Assembly: GCF_029227915.1 (NCBI RefSeq)
Contig: NC_079885.1
Coordinates: 8,804,001-8,868,000 of the forward strand
Direction: 5' to 3'
Source: Hydractinia symbiolongicarpus
Taxonomy: Eukaryota > Cnidaria > Hydrozoa > Anthoathecata > Hydractiniidae
Length of the DNA: 64,000 bases
In this document: piece after piece, positions 46,901 to 57,919 of the stretch
Layout: the number at the start of each line of letters is the position of its first letter
How positions within the stretch are numbered: position 1 is the first letter of the stretch
Translations under genes and position numbers: made by a program
The notes under the pieces: generated by a model
Told to the model about the DNA's origin: nothing
The model's input: the letters and a program-made list of their open reading frames with translations, nothing else
The model's database searches: none

Positions 46901-48511
46901 AAACCAATGTACTAACGAGAGGTTAGTGGTGTCTCCACACGTAGACACCCTCCTACGTGGTTACTTTTTAAAAAAGTTTTATTTTTCGCGGGTATTAATT
47001 TTCGCGAATTTGGGGAGAAGCGCAAAAATTAGTAATATTAATTAATTAAATTAATTAAATTAGTAATATTAATTATGTTAATATTGCTTTAATATAAGTA
47101 ATTTGTTCTTAACCAAATTTAAATAACGGATGTGGTAATTTGCAGTTTTTCCATCGCAGTGTAGGGAATCGTTAAAAAATACCTTTTTATTCGCAAAACA
47201 AGGATAAATAAAATCCGTAGTTCTTGTTGAGCAATATTTTTTCCCCTTGTAGTTGTCAGCTGCTACGATGAGCTGACATGAATTAGCGTAAAGAAAAACA
47301 TAAATGTTATTTGGAGCGATATTTGGAAAAAAAGGAAGAAAACATTTTACTGTCTTCGTAGCCCTACATCAACAATTTTTACTATTTCCTTCTAGGGAGT
47401 AAATACCGTATCGAGAATGAACTTCAGCGACTCAAGAAAACACAGGTAATCTCTCTTTTTATTATGGTTCATTACGGATGTTGTTCTTGCGCTCCTTTCG
47501 TAGCTCAAATTGGAGCTTTAAATGCACTAGGACCCCCTTTGCAGAACTTTCATTGATAACAGTTCTATTAGGAAATTTAAATTCGTCAATTAAACTGTAA
47601 ATTTTCTTATTTCAGGATAATTTAACCGTTGTCAATCTGAGTGGAAAGGTAATTTTATTACGCTGTTTATAATTTACTCGGATAGATAACTTCGCAAATG
47701 CTTCTTCCTACGAGCTCGAAGCGCGAGCGTCAGTTAAATCTCTTTTACATTACAGTTTGATTTTGGACTGTCTGCTAATTGGTTCATCTAAAATGGTAAA
47801 ATTAAAACAATGATAGGGGTACTAAATTAAAAACTAAAACCACCCATAAAGTCGAAAAAGAACCAACTCTGAGCCGGTGACGCGGTCTTTTGTTGTTTTT
47901 AGAAAGATTGTCTGACAAAATCATACGCATAATCTCACGTAGTTACCATAGAAACGTCCCTTTAAATCTTGCATTGCTATATTTGTTCCTTTAAATTGGG
48001 TCAAACACGACGCTTAATCAAAACGTACCCACCTGTTAATCAAAACGTACCCACCTGTTAATCAAAACGTACCCACCTGTTAATCAAAACGTACCCTTCT
48101 GTTAGTTAATTAAAACGTGCCCACCTGTTAATTAAATTGGCCCACCTGTTAGTCAAAACGTACCCTTCTGTTAGTTAATTAAAACGTACCCACCTGTTAT
48201 CAAAACGTACCCACTTGTTAGTCAAAACGTACCCTCCTTTTAATTAAAACGTGCCCATCTGGCAATCAAACTACAATATGATTGCTCACCATTGTGGTTT
48301 TTTTTTTTAGGAACTGACATCATTTCCGTACAGTCAATATTTCACAAGCTGCGAAACCATAGATTTATCTGATAATTGTTTAAAAGACATTTCGTTCTGT
48401 AGTTTATTACCTGGTGTTGAAAATATTATTCTCAAAAACAATAAAGTAGGCGATAAAAACGTTGAAGAGATGTCGAGTATGTTAGAATGGAAAATAAATA
48501 TCACTGTCTAA
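31958..48511 (+). CDS. RABGGTA: Rab geranylgeranyltransferase subunit alpha
   Basis: Exons read: 31958-32068, 32172-32296, 32916-33094, 34123-34320, 34982-35065, 35281-35392, 35654-35761, about 44099-44207, 45472-45538, 46095-46183, 46754-46882, 47396-47445, 47616-47648, 48311-48511 (TAA); about 531 aa plus Met. It begins [16 protein letters not shown]. Prenyltransferase-alpha (PPTA) repeats carry [55 protein letters not shown] and [17 protein letters not shown]. An insert domain follows, then [29 protein letters not shown] and a leucine-rich C-terminus ([27 protein letters not shown]). With the beta subunit and Rab escort protein it adds geranylgeranyl groups to Rab GTPases. Oddities: the initiator Met is not on exon 1; the junction 35065/35281 is out of phase by one base; a 7.8-kb transposon fills the intron before 44099. 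Confidence 0.93.
36270..36590. repeat. Left subterminal repeat array of the 7.8-kb transposon
   Basis: GAGACGAATT and its complement AATTCGTCTC recur throughout. Between 36429 and 36580 four units of about 45 bp repeat GAGACGAATTGAGACG, then AGACGCTGCGGTAAAATCACG. Such iterated motifs next to TIRs are typical transposase-binding arrays; binding is inference. Confidence 0.85.
36641..39518 (+). CDS. DDE-type transposase of the 7.8-kb element
   Basis: Exon 1 36641-36749 ([20 protein letters not shown] onward, very acidic; donor GTAAAT) and exon 2 37879-39518 (acceptor TTTTAG, stop TAA) join as [20 protein letters not shown], giving 582 aa. SKKRGRP is an AT-hook-like motif, and a helix-turn-helix-like stretch with [17 protein letters not shown] follows. 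Candidate catalytic residues: Asp in [12 protein letters not shown] (codon 38280), Asp in [11 protein letters not shown] (codon 38724) and Glu in [11 protein letters not shown] (codon 38856), i.e. D-148-D-44-E. The 'NPIE..W' block recalls IS630/DDE_3-like enzymes. The C-terminus carries CTSTDCDHC and a C2H2-like [10 protein letters not shown]...TRHMRLMDH. The reading frame is intact. I do not recognise a named eukaryotic superfamily. Confidence 0.8.
40115..41939 (+). CDS. Transposon accessory protein with chromo/Tudor-like and BEN-like regions
   Basis: Exon 1 40115-40435 and exon 2 40833-41939 (acceptor GCGAAG, stop TGA) join in phase 0 ([16 protein letters not shown]), 475 aa. Residues 8-55 ([20 protein letters not shown], then [17 protein letters not shown]) fit chromo-barrel/Tudor/MBT-like folds that read histone or RNA ligands. 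A middle part is acidic ([12 protein letters not shown]) and then has iterated SxSKTLPxxxPSKTSP units (41030-41140). A possible coiled coil lies near [16 protein letters not shown]. The last 90 residues ([47 protein letters not shown]) resemble a BEN DNA-binding domain, especially the terminal 'INSKCRK'. Function is inferred: a DNA- or chromatin-binding partner of the transposase. The first ATG also directly follows a TTTTAG, so an upstream exon is possible. Confidence 0.65.
42305..42366. repeat. Near-perfect hairpin in the transposon
   Basis: AATAAATTTTAGATATTTCT is followed, across a short ACTATGAT/ATCATAGT inner stem, by its complement, with a small bulge. It lies downstream of the accessory gene and could act in 3'-end formation or be a remnant of a tiny inserted palindrome. 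Confidence 0.8.
43244..43742. mobile_element. MITE-like element nested in the transposon
   Basis: The ends read CCAGGAGACCCAGCGTAATT at 43244 and the complement of CCAGGAGACCCAGCGTGATT ending near 43742. A third, inverted copy of GAGACCCAGCGTAATTTT at about 43301-43319 makes the left 75 bp a large hairpin. No ORF is supported. The target duplication is unclear. It interrupts the right subterminal region of the 7.8-kb element, so it arrived later or is an integral structural part. Confidence 0.7.
43800..44062. repeat. Right subterminal repeat array of the 7.8-kb transposon
   Basis: Many copies of GAGACGAATT/GAGACGATTT and complements run up to the right TIR, mirroring the left array but without its 45-bp higher-order unit. 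Confidence 0.85.
48003..48262 (+). repeat. 22-bp minisatellite in RABGGTA intron
   Basis: About 10 units of TTAATCAAAACGTACCCACC plus TG, the first ones near identical and later ones with substitutions and TTAGTTAATTAAAA insertions. It fills most of the last intron of RABGGTA. Confidence 0.92.
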
Positions 48512-48516
48512 TATTT

Positions 48517-48522
48517 AATAAA
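48517..48522 (+). promoter_or_regulatory. Polyadenylation signal AATAAA after RABGGTA
   Basis: AATAAA lies 6 nt after the TAA stop codon of RABGGTA, with further AT-rich sequence downstream. Such a short 3' UTR is plausible in compact invertebrate genes. Confidence 0.5.
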
Positions 48523-49550
48523 GACATATAATGTAAATAAATATAATTGTGAACAGTACCTGCTAGGTTTTTTTATCCAGCAGATGGTGCTATTAGGGTT
48601 GTGTCACATGCTTTCCTATTTGCTTATATTTAAAACGCAAGAAACCAGAATTTCATAAAGTATTAGTCACTATCACATAAAAACGCGATAAAAAATTCCG
48701 CCAGAATTTTTTTTGTAAAGTTCTGTTGAAGGATACCCTTACCCACCCCTGAATGAATACGGTTAAGGTATTATTGAAATTCATAGGTTTGCCAGAGACA
48801 GATCTAAAAAACATATTTTTTCTTTCTAAATAAGTGAATATTTGATTAATTTTTGAAAATGGGATTCCAAGAAATATGAACACTTGTGGGATTTCTTTCT
48901 GTGAATCCGAATTCAAGAATATCTTGTGGATTTCACGTTTTCGAGAGACATTTTACTGAGGAATAATAGAATGAATTTTTTTTCTAAGACTTATTTCTAC
49001 AAATTGTTGAAAAAAAATTAAAAAATAAGTCCTGCAAAAATTATCCTTACAACATTTAATTCAGAATTTTGTTAATCATCAAGCTAGTCAACAGTGTCTT
49101 CTGAATTTGTAAATTTAACTTTCAAAATGCTTACCAGGCTATAGCTATAGCTAAATGAAAACAAAATATCAAGCTAAAATACATAAATCTATCTGATATC
49201 AACACATCAGCAGTAGCTACTTAATTATAAGCAAAGCATAATGTAAAAGCACCACGCTAAATACAGCAGATATGGCGTCCGCGAATTTATTTAACTTAAG
49301 GTATCCAGTGCAGAAAATATGGTAAAAAATTTGAGAAAAAACTTAAGCCATTTAGGCAAGTTCGGAGGTAGGAAAGAGAAAATCAAAACAACGCCATGGA
49401 TGGAGGGTGCGTTTACTCTATATGGCATGCCATGGTATAAATATATTACTATAAAGATTATAAGGGTGTTTTAGTCGACTCTCAAAGGAGAAGGGCTCTT
49501 TTTTTTTACGATGGTTGGTAAGTTCAAACAAATTAACTACAGATAAATGA

Positions 49551-51370
49551 TTAAATCTTCGGCAGTAAAGCAGTGAATACTGGTCGATGATAGTTTTCCA
49601 CATCGGTCATTGTCGCTGAAAACATGGTTATAAACTTGTTTTGCCAGATGTAATCCACCAATTTTTCTTTGACGGAGTTTGGTTGAACAAAGGTCATTGC
49701 CGGAAAGACCTGCTTTGCTGTTGCCATGGTATTAAGAAGCCAATCTTTTCTGGTAAAGTGCTTATAAACGTCCGTGTTATCTTCCCACCCAAAATCACCC
49801 ATAAGAATTAAAGGAAATCGTCGACGGTCCATGACTGAATTTCTCAAGTGCATCGTTAATATTTTGGCTTGTTGCTGAGCAACACCCTCATCCGTCGAGT
49901 CTAATTGAGTTACTGCTACGTAAAAGTCGAACCATTGGTACATTATCCGTGGTGGAGCTGCGTTTATTGCTGAAAATCCAAGGTTGTGTTCCGTACTGCT
50001 AATTTTACCTGTGTAGACTTTCAACAAGCTTAACAAGCGATCTAAGAAACTTTCTTTTCGTGTTAAAGGTTGCGCCGAGTATGAAAAAGTGTTATGTGTT
50101 AATCGCTCCGCAAATTGGAGTCGTACCCACGTGCATGCGCCGACTTCTTTAGCATTTAATAACTTTGAACCAGATATACTAGGAGTTTTGCTCAACCAAA
50201 ACGTTCCACTCTTCACCAAGATTATTCTCTCAGAAATTTTGTAGTATATTGGGTCATACATTGCATCCTTGTTATTATAACTTTTAAGATTAGCGACGAC
50301 TGCATAGCCTTTCAGACATAAGTTCAAATCTCTCAGTTGATAACCACGTACGTTTTGTAAACCGAATACCTTAAACATAAATATTGATTCCTTAAACACA
50401 ATGATTGCAACAACATAGATTTTAACGACTTATACATCGCTCTTGCGCGAAAAAAACGTCATGTTACTGAAACACAGAATGCGATATATAAAGGGCGGGC
50501 GCCCCCTTGGATTTTTCCACAGATTAACGACTAGTATCTCTATATTAATAATACCCGTATTCTGTCTGTGTTTGAAAGAAAAAAGTCGTGTTACAGACAC
50601 ACGAAATAGCGTATAATTTAACAAACGGGAGACCCTGTGGATTTTGCACCTGGTAAAAGTCTCGTTTAGACAATGTTTAAACAGGTAAAATGGCGGTGCT
50701 TATTTACGTTATACAATCGTAGACAAAATTATTTTTTGAAATTGCCAAATGGTCAATATTGTACAGCTGACAGGCTAAAAAGAATTGCGCACAGGAAGAC
50801 CAGGTGGACAAAGCTTAAAATTTGCTGGTCGCACTCTAGCACCTCCGCACTACGAATCCACGTCGGAGCGCACAAAGACCTCAACGTTCGGAAAAAATGA
50901 ACAGGTTATTTGGATTTTACCGAATAACATGTTGTATGTAGAGCATAACTTAGATTCTAAGTCTACTCTAAACATTGACATTCAAAATGCGTAAATCTAA
51001 AATAGAAATAGCCCATGTAATTGTTCGTGGAGATGAACTTTGAAATAAAAAATAGTCATCATACGCCTTGTGAAGATATACTTACAGTGAGTTGGCTTCG
51101 TGTAAAATAATCACACAATTCTGTCTTCCTTTTCTCCCAGTCTGCGTTATTTTGATGGATGTTATAAGTCATAATCTTTAATACATTTTCAAAAGATTCA
51201 GTCGGCTGAAGATTTTTTTTGATAGTGCCATCTAAATCTTCAACATGCAATCCGCCTGACATTGGACAACCATTATGTAAGCAGTTGCTTGTCAAACGAT
51301 TTTTTTCATTCTGTGATTTAACATAAGGTAAAATGCTAATCAATGTAACCAGTAGCAACTGTTTTAACAT
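49551..51370 (-). CDS. Secreted endonuclease/exonuclease/phosphatase-fold protein, probable pseudoenzyme
   Basis: Exon 1 51370-51086 (donor GTAAGT) and exon 2 50369-49551 (acceptor TTTAAG, stop TAA) join in phase 0, 367 aa. Residues 1-20 (MLKQLLLVTLISILPYVKSQ) look like a signal peptide. The EEP fold is recognised from IMTYNIHQN (residues 67-), VFGLQNVRGYQL (96-), LILMGDFGW (282-), LVDYIW (332-) and NYHRPVFTALLP (354-365). In active DNase I-like enzymes the corresponding blocks are 'LQE', 'THL', 'GDFN' and 'SDHRP'. Here they read LQN (N101), TQL (Q250), GDFG (G289) and NYH (Y355), so the metal-binding Glu, one catalytic His, the Asn and the last Asp are replaced. It is therefore predicted not to cut nucleic acid; ligand unknown. 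A second acceptor 21 nt upstream (50390) would add 7 residues. It is convergent with RABGGTA. Confidence 0.8.
50500..50640 (-). repeat. CTAGTCGTT repeat, inverted copy
   Basis: On the minus strand the segment includes the AACGACTAGT junction and the TATTATTAATATAGAGATACTAGTCGTTAATC arrangement. ATCTCTATATTAATAATACCCG here recurs as AATCTCTATATTAATTATAATGTCCG at 53762. It lies in the intron of the EEP-fold gene. Confidence 0.55.
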
Positions 51371-52630
51371 GGCTGCGACTTTTTATTCTCGTACTAAAAA
51401 AGTAAATAAAGATGGACGAATAATAAACACAATGTATAAAAACATAAAGAACATGGACTGTCGACGACTTTGCTGCACCATCTTGTCCCAACTTGACAAA
51501 TCTTTGTCTGACAGCATTTATAGAATTTCCTAGAGATAGCGAAAATTTTAACCCATTGCAGAAAGAATTCTATCCGCAATACTTTCTCATGAAAAAAACA
51601 GGGGCTTAGGTTTGCCAGGGGAAATTAGAAGTCGGAGAAAAGAGTGCATGTGCAATGCATATAATTGGGTTATATAAACAAAACTTTGAACACTCTCTCC
51701 CTTCCTTTGTACAGAGAGATCAGAACACATTTACAGATTTATTCCTGTGTATAAGAAAAAAAAAAGAAGAAACCGAAGGGGCGCATTCTTGTTAAAATAT
51801 TTGTATATAACCCATATTTAAACGACTTTCCTCTTTGTTTCTCATAGAGAAATATTTCCATCATCTTTACTTTGTTTAAGCATATTATGTACAAATCTGA
51901 ATACCGTTAATTTGGACATTTGGTATGTCATACAAAAGTGTTGGAATTCTTACTTTATAAAACGCTACGCTTTCCGCTACTTAATTTAAATATTCGTTAA
52001 ACCAAGCATAATTTTCGAATCCTTCCATGTTCGAATTAGAGGGTGTGTACATTTTGTAAAAAAAAATTACATACCTTGATGCTATCACGCTGGTCTTCAC
52101 ATCAGAATGAAATCCTTTTTCACGCTTTGAGTTTCACCTTTTGATTCTTCGACATGTTCTCTTTAAATTCCGTAAGACATTTTTTTACCTATTTGTTGCT
52201 ACTTAGCACTTCTTTGAAGTTTTAGTGTATCTGTTGTCGAATATGTTTTTCTATTCATATATTGCTAAATAGCCGTGTTTACTGTAGTTTTTTTTCTGTT
52301 CTTGTCGACTTTTTATATTGTGCCCTAAAACAATCTGTCTTGGTAAGATTATGCCATGTAAGAAAAATCTCACATCACAATTTCACTCAAAGGCGTCACT
52401 AGGCTGGAATAAGCATATGATCTCTTGTGCAGCCTGGATGTCTACACCCAGGGGGTTAAGCACTGGCGAAGTAGTCACAACACAAGCAAAAAAAAGTAAG
52501 GGTATTTTGGGAGTTTCTCACAACATTCGTAAGATCACTGTTCTCTAGCAAACTATACCTTATTCCCGTAAATAACAAAGAAAAATAGTAAAATTCAACA
52601 ACAGTAAAATTTTGGATTTTGGCGTTTATA
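51371..52630. other. Gene-free stretch upstream of the EEP gene
   Basis: It should hold the promoter of the minus-strand EEP-fold gene that starts at 51370. No recognisable core promoter or exon is visible; open frames of up to 76 codons have no motif. Confidence 0.45.
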
Positions 52631-52633
52631 GAT

Positions 52634-52745
52634 GTACTAGTCGGTGGCCCTTAAAAGGGTTCGCCTCTTCTTTTTATACCGCATTGCGTTTCTCACTACT
52701 TGCGGTACCATTTTGCGTGACAGGCAGACTGACGTATAGATATTT
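52634..52745 (+). repeat. CTAGTCGGTGGCCC repeat, copy
   Basis: It shares TTTTTATACCGCATTGCGT and TACCATTTTGCGTGACAGGC with the copy at 21100-21245, and ends GACGTATAGATAT. The initial hairpin is degraded. Confidence 0.75.
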
Positions 52746-53235
52746 CTTTCAAGTAAACTGCAGATGATATCGCGCGCATTAATTTACGCGCCAAGTGTTT
52801 TGCGCATAATTTATGTACTAAATTTCGCGCAATATATTAATTTAGTACGCACAAAAATAATTTTGAATAGGGTAGCTTCTTTTTTATCTTAAGAAGCACC
52901 AAAAACATTTATCACTGTTTAAGGTCCTGGTCTATTTCTATATTTGCTTACATTAAGAGATTTTTGGACAAGATTTATAACGTCAAAAATGTATGGGTAA
53001 GACTTTTGAATGAATTATAACCAAATTTCAAAAGTGATGATTACGGAAATGACACAAGAAGACGGCTAGAAGCATTTAAAGTGTACATAAATATTCAATC
53101 AAGATCTAAAAAAGGGTCTTCAGGATTCAACTTTACAGATAGAGCCTCAGCCAAATGTGAAAATAACTGCAGCTTTCATTAATTTTCTGCTTACCCTGTA
53201 TATAATTTCTATGCACTGGTCCTTTTCTTAAAAAA

Positions 53236-53346
53236 TTAGAAAAAACAAAATTTTCGGACAAAAAACTTTCAACAGAAACAAATTTCGGACGGAAAATTTT
53301 CGGACAAAAAAAAATCCGAAAGTTTTTCTGTCCGAAAATTTTTGTT
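53236..53346. repeat. Palindrome with repeated TTTTCGGACAAAAA
   Basis: TTAGAAAAAACAAAATTTTC near 53238 pairs with GAAAATTTTTGTTTCTAATG near 53335. Inside are iterated TTTCGGACAAAAAA and its complement TTTTTCTGTCCGAAA. The whole could form a hairpin of about 110 nt. It is probably a tiny inverted-repeat element. Confidence 0.8.
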
Positions 53347-53349
53347 TCT

Positions 53350-54569
53350 AATGTTTGTCTCTTGTCGATCAGAAAGCGATAAAGAGTCTTGAAAAGGGAG
53401 TAACCACAGCGAACTTTCGGTAAATTATCAGTGTGGTAGTTCTAACTTGTATTCTTGTTTAGCTACATTATTTTTTTAAAACCGAAATCTAAAGGTATTT
53501 GCCATCTATTTGTTATTTCTTTTCTCATACAAACATATATTTATCATCTGTTGACTGTGACAAGTTGAGGATTTGTTAATCGAATCAATGAAAGACGTCG
53601 GGTTGCAAGAAAAAACGACGCCTTCAGAAAGAAATACAAGATCGTTTCATCGTTCTAATATTATGATTATCATTATAACTATTATTATTTCGTCTTTTTG
53701 TTTGTTGGTTGTTGACATAGATGTCTGTCTCTTGGACGTTGACTCACCTCGTTATTAGTTCAATCTCTATATTAATTATAATGTCCGCATTTTGCCTGTG
53801 CGTATGTGTGCGCAAGAAAAATGGCGTGCTTTGCACACGAAAACCTCCATCCCAGAACCTGTAGCTTTTTTTTCCGCCAAAAGCAACTACCAAGAAAAGA
53901 AATTATTGCACAAGAACAGATTGCGGCATTAAATATTGCAAATATATTTACTAACTTGTATAGAAATTCATTAATTATTCTCCAAATTGGCCGCTACGGC
54001 TGGTTTTTTTATTTTAAAACAGAACGAGCTTTTCGTGATATCGTAATGGTGATATACACCTATGCTCCGAGCTAATACGCAACTTCATATATTTGTAAAA
54101 AATTCTCTCAAGTGATTTCGTTTCTAAATGTTTGGAGATTATTGCTTGCAGGTGATTTTCATTTTAAGACGTACTTTGCCAAAGGAATAAACATCAATTT
54201 AATATTAAATTATATATAATATTAATTACGAAACACACATGCACACACACTAATACACAAAGTCTATCACTTTATTGTTACTAATTTTAAAAAATAATAC
54301 AAGTTCGCAAAATCTAGTGAAATTACGCGCAAAAAATAATACGCGCGAATTTTTTTTTTTAAGAAACAAAACTGGGTGGGATTTAAACGCACCTATATTT
54401 TGCTAAAAATTCTGAATTTTGCAACTTTTTCCTTATGTTTGTGAGGGAATTTGAATTTGCGCGAAAATTAATACGCGTGAGACACTTTCATCTGAATTTA
54501 TCTTTAATTAACACGCACAAAACAGATTTTTTTTGCTACGTGCGAAAATTAGTACGAATAATCACAACA
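53350..54569. other. Gene-free stretch
   Basis: AT-rich DNA with a relic related to the CTAGTCGTT repeat end (53758-53830). No supported gene. It includes the 3' flank of TPGS1. Confidence 0.45.
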
Positions 54570-55364
54570 TTAAACTCTTTTTAAAAAGATTTTCACAGCA
54601 GCGGCAACAAAAGTGTCTTTTTCCATAAACTCATCCTTACTATTTAGATTATTATCAACAAAATCACTGAGATCGAACTTGAATGATGAATTTTCTTCGC
54701 TTTTTGGCCTCGTAAATAAATTTTCTTTTGAATCTTTAACCTTCTGATTGTTCAACATGGACAACACATTAACACATACTTTTTTGTTTATTTTCCCTAC
54801 ATTGTGAATATCTAGGTACCTGTAAACATCCATAACAATTCGAATGTAATCTTCCATCACATGCAACAATAATATTGAATGATAAAATCTCTTGAAACTA
54901 ATAACATGGTATGGTTTAACGAAAAGATGATTCAAGCATGTCTCATCATATGGCGAAGGCAATTGTTCTGCAATCATTTTCAACAGCATAAAAAACTGTT
55001 CGCCATGTAAACCTTTAAGTTTAGTGTCTTTGTTTTTAACGGCAACTAAAGTATTAAAAACTTCTAAAATGTTATATTGATATTGTTTTTGTGAGTAATG
55101 GGACCAGGATAACTTCTTGTAGGCTTCCTCGAGGATGCTTGTCCCTGATGGTGGTGTTGTAATTGTTGCAAAAAAGTCTACTAAAAACGTGATTGGATCA
55201 TCTGGCTGGTTCTCAATAACTGCATTGATAGCTTTCTTTAAAATGTCTGTTGTATTGTTGTGATATAAATAATCAATTGGAGTCTCTTTTGATAAGTCAT
55301 CAAAAGTAGCTGATATAGTATCACTTTGTACAACTTTGCGTGAAGGTTTTTCGGATATCGACAT
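54570..55364 (-). CDS. TPGS1: Tubulin polyglutamylase complex subunit 1
   Basis: A single uninterrupted frame of 264 aa (human protein 290 aa). It shares the family layout: an N-terminal dimerisation-like helix region (LYHNNTTDILKKAINAVIEN then QPDDPITFLVDFFATI, compare '[24 protein letters not shown]'), then the WSHYSQKQYQYNILEVFNTL block, LKGLHGEQFFMLLKMIAEQL, and a C-terminal EFMEKDTFVAAAVKIFLKRV matching the 'TREEFLERAAALFIAKV' end. TPGS1 is a regulatory subunit of the TTLL1 polyglutamylase complex that adds glutamate chains to tubulin in cilia, centrioles and neurons. The lack of introns, unlike its neighbours, could be ancestral or come from retroposition; the frame is intact. Confidence is from motif order, without alignment. 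Confidence 0.85.
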   Translation of the reverse strand: MSISEKPSRKVVQSDTISATFDDLSKETPIDYLYHNNTTDILKKAINAVIENQPDDPITFLVDFFATITTPPSGTSILEEAYKKLSWSHYSQKQYQYNILEVFNTLVAVKNKDTKLKGLHGEQFFMLLKMIAEQLPSPYDETCLNHLFVKPYHVISFKRFYHSILLLHVMEDYIRIVMDVYRYLDIHNVGKINKKVCVNVLSMLNNQKVKDSKENLFTRPKSEENSSFKFDLSDFVDNNLNSKDEFMEKDTFVAAAVKIFLKRV

Positions 55365-55639
55365 TATTTACAACACTATAATAGTAAATTTAATAATTTT
55401 CAGTTCCCTACCTGAAAAATCCACAGAAAAATAAAAATTAAAATGCTATTTTTCTGAAAAACAAAAACAAGTTGTTGGTGCTAAACCAAGAATTAAAGCA
55501 AACAGCTCATCAAAGAGCAGTTGAATTGATCGACAACAGTTCACCTGTGTCAAAAAAAGATAATAACATTCCAGAAAAGAAGTTTCTTGCGAGTCCTGAG
55601 TACAAGGCAGACATTTGCCAGAGATACGTATAGCATTGC

Positions 55640-56045
55640 TCTAACTTGCTTGGCTGCTACACAAGCCGGTTAGTGGTCAGTAGATGGCACCAAACGGGCT
55701 GACAACACTGCATTTAAAGTGGGCTGGAGTAGGGACCCGAGCCTGTAACCTTAAGATTACAAGTCGAATGTGCTACCACTTTAACATCTCCGTATGGAAT
55801 GTTGTGGGTTTAATATCCACCAAATATCCATTTAAAATATCCATTTAATATCCACCAAAGTCATGCCAGAGACTATAGAAATGTGAGCCAATCCTTTCTG
55901 CTATATGTTCAGCACGAGGATAGGATTAATATCTTATAGGTTGTTGTCTAGTTAAGCAGCTGTTGAGCTTGCATGCCTTTTGGAATGAGAGCTTTAAATA
56001 CTCTAGGACCCCCTTCACAGAACCCTCATTACGGATGAGTTGACC
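55640..56045 (-). mobile_element. SINE-like fragments
   Basis: 55720-55790 on the minus strand has a tRNA-like layout (AAAGTGGTAGCACATTCGAC, CAGGCTCGGGTCCCTACTCC). 55975-56040 (GAGAGCTTTAAATACTCTAG, GACCCCCTTCACAGAACCC) matches the SINE tail also at 47505-47560. Several partial SINEs seem to be stacked here. Orientation is given for the tRNA-like part only. Confidence 0.45.
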
Positions 56046-56357
56046 CGATTTCTTAATTTGCTTAGCCATTACCTGTATATATTTTGCACAGCAAACAGTA
56101 ATAAAGAGAATGTATAGGGTCATGTCCATTTGAAGAATGGTTAAGGAGATATATTGTTTAAAAAATTGCTGACACTACCGAATTTCCACCAAAGTACAAA
56201 AATATTTTTTTTAGAAATTTGTGTACTTGTTGCCTTTTTTGTATCAAGCTTTAAATGCTGATCAAGTAAAAATGTATAAGATCATGTATTTTTGACAAAT
56301 GATTACAGAGATATCTTAATTTAAAGGCTTGAAACATCAACACATCTATTTCAAAAA

Positions 56358-56842
56358 GGGTAAGTTGACATAACAAGAGGGTGCCAATAAGCCGTAAACG
56401 CCTGCATATATAAGGGCGAGTTTGGGCAACTTTTCCAATTAAATTGGCAGTTGTCGTCCTAAACTGCCCGCACTTTCCCGAACTCGCCCTGAACATTCCT
56501 GAAATGCAATTCCTTGTAACATACTATGCGGATGATAGTTTGGATAAAGGCTTGAAGATAAAGGAGTTAATAAAGTTTATATATAAGTTATTTTTTAAGA
56601 AAATCTTATTATAACTATCAAAAACAGTTCTTAAGAACTTTTCTAACACATAGTAAGTTTATTTTAATTTTCATAGTTTTTTGATTTGTCTGTTCTTCTT
56701 TTTTTTCAGTTATTGTTCGGATCTATGTGGGGGTTTTCGGGCAAATACTTGATTTTTTTTCAAAATGCCGAACTCGCCCGAAAACGCCTGCACTTTTTAC
56801 GGTGCATGCGGCTTAACGGCACCCTTGTGACCTAACTTACCC
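56358..56842. mobile_element. MITE, 485 bp, with imperfect long TIRs
   Basis: The left end GGGTAAGTTGACATAACAAG, then AGGGTGCCAATAAGCC, pairs with the complement of the right end GGGTAAGTTAGGTCACAAGG, then GTGCCGTTAAGCC. Inside are inverted GCGAGTTTGGGC/AACTCGCCC and AAACGCCTGCA motifs (56397, 56779). There is no ORF. Related sequence occurs at 31240-31420. The superfamily is not assigned because the target duplication is not evident. Confidence 0.8.
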
Positions 56843-57919
56843 AATTTGGTCCCAGCTGACCCCTAGTTACCCACACAGGAAATGTAATCATTTATTTCCA
56901 GCTGTTTCAAAGATATTATGCTTTAAACATAAATTAAAATCTTACTGACATCAGTCCAATGCCATAATGTCAAAAAAAGATAACAGTTTTGGCTAGCTAC
57001 ATCAAAAGAAATTAAACATATTCACTTTGCCTGTCCTAGAAGGATACAGCTTTCGTATTAATGTAATAGATAATACCATGCATAACGTTTGAACCATTCT
57101 TTAAAATGCTTTCCAGCAAGATATCTTGTCTCAATAATTTATATATCAGTTTAGCTGGCAGTTGAAATAAAATCTCACCTTGTGTTTCTTACACTCTTTG
57201 TTTTCTAGCTTCAAACCAAACATGTTGTGTAGTTATAGGGTTTTTGCCAGTTTCGCTTTACTTTACTTCAGATACTTGTAGTTCTTGCTTAATCAAAGCT
57301 TCTTCTGTGAGAGTTTGGCCGTGAAAAGTCTGTGTTTTCCCTCCTGAAAATTGGTCACCGTGAAATTCCGACCAGGAGAATCAAAAGTTTGCTTACTATT
57401 GGAGGCAGTTCTACTTAGTGTATAAACTTGCATGTTTTCATAGATTGTTGTGCAAAATCCAAATATGTTGGTTATTTTTTGTTAAAAATGATCAGAAAAT
57501 TTAAAGCATCATAGCCTGGATCTGAAAATTAGTCATAAAAGTACACAACAGGGTGGCTAAACCTGGTTATATCTTGACTCAACTCAACAGTGGATACACA
57601 TATAAACTTAAAACATACCTTTGAAAAAACATTGAGCATCGAGCTAGATTATGACACTGAAGCCAAGTCAAGGTGTTCCACCCAAAGTAGGGCGGCTTCC
57701 CAAAGTCGGGTATTTTCAAATCATAAACCAAGTAGGGCAAAACTGTGCAAAGTAAAACACATCCTTTTTTATCAGTTGAAACTGCATTCCTTGCGTCTTA
57801 AACTACTTTATTTTTTTATGCCTTAATTTCACAAAAATTTGCTCTTATGAACACATATTTAAACTTTTAATCTACAACTATATTTCAGCAAAAGCATGCC
57901 CGGAATAGAGTGGCATTGT

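Noticed and set aside
50673-50994. Plus-strand frames inside the EEP gene intron
   Set aside because: Overlapping short frames with no motif, antisense to a well-supported intron.
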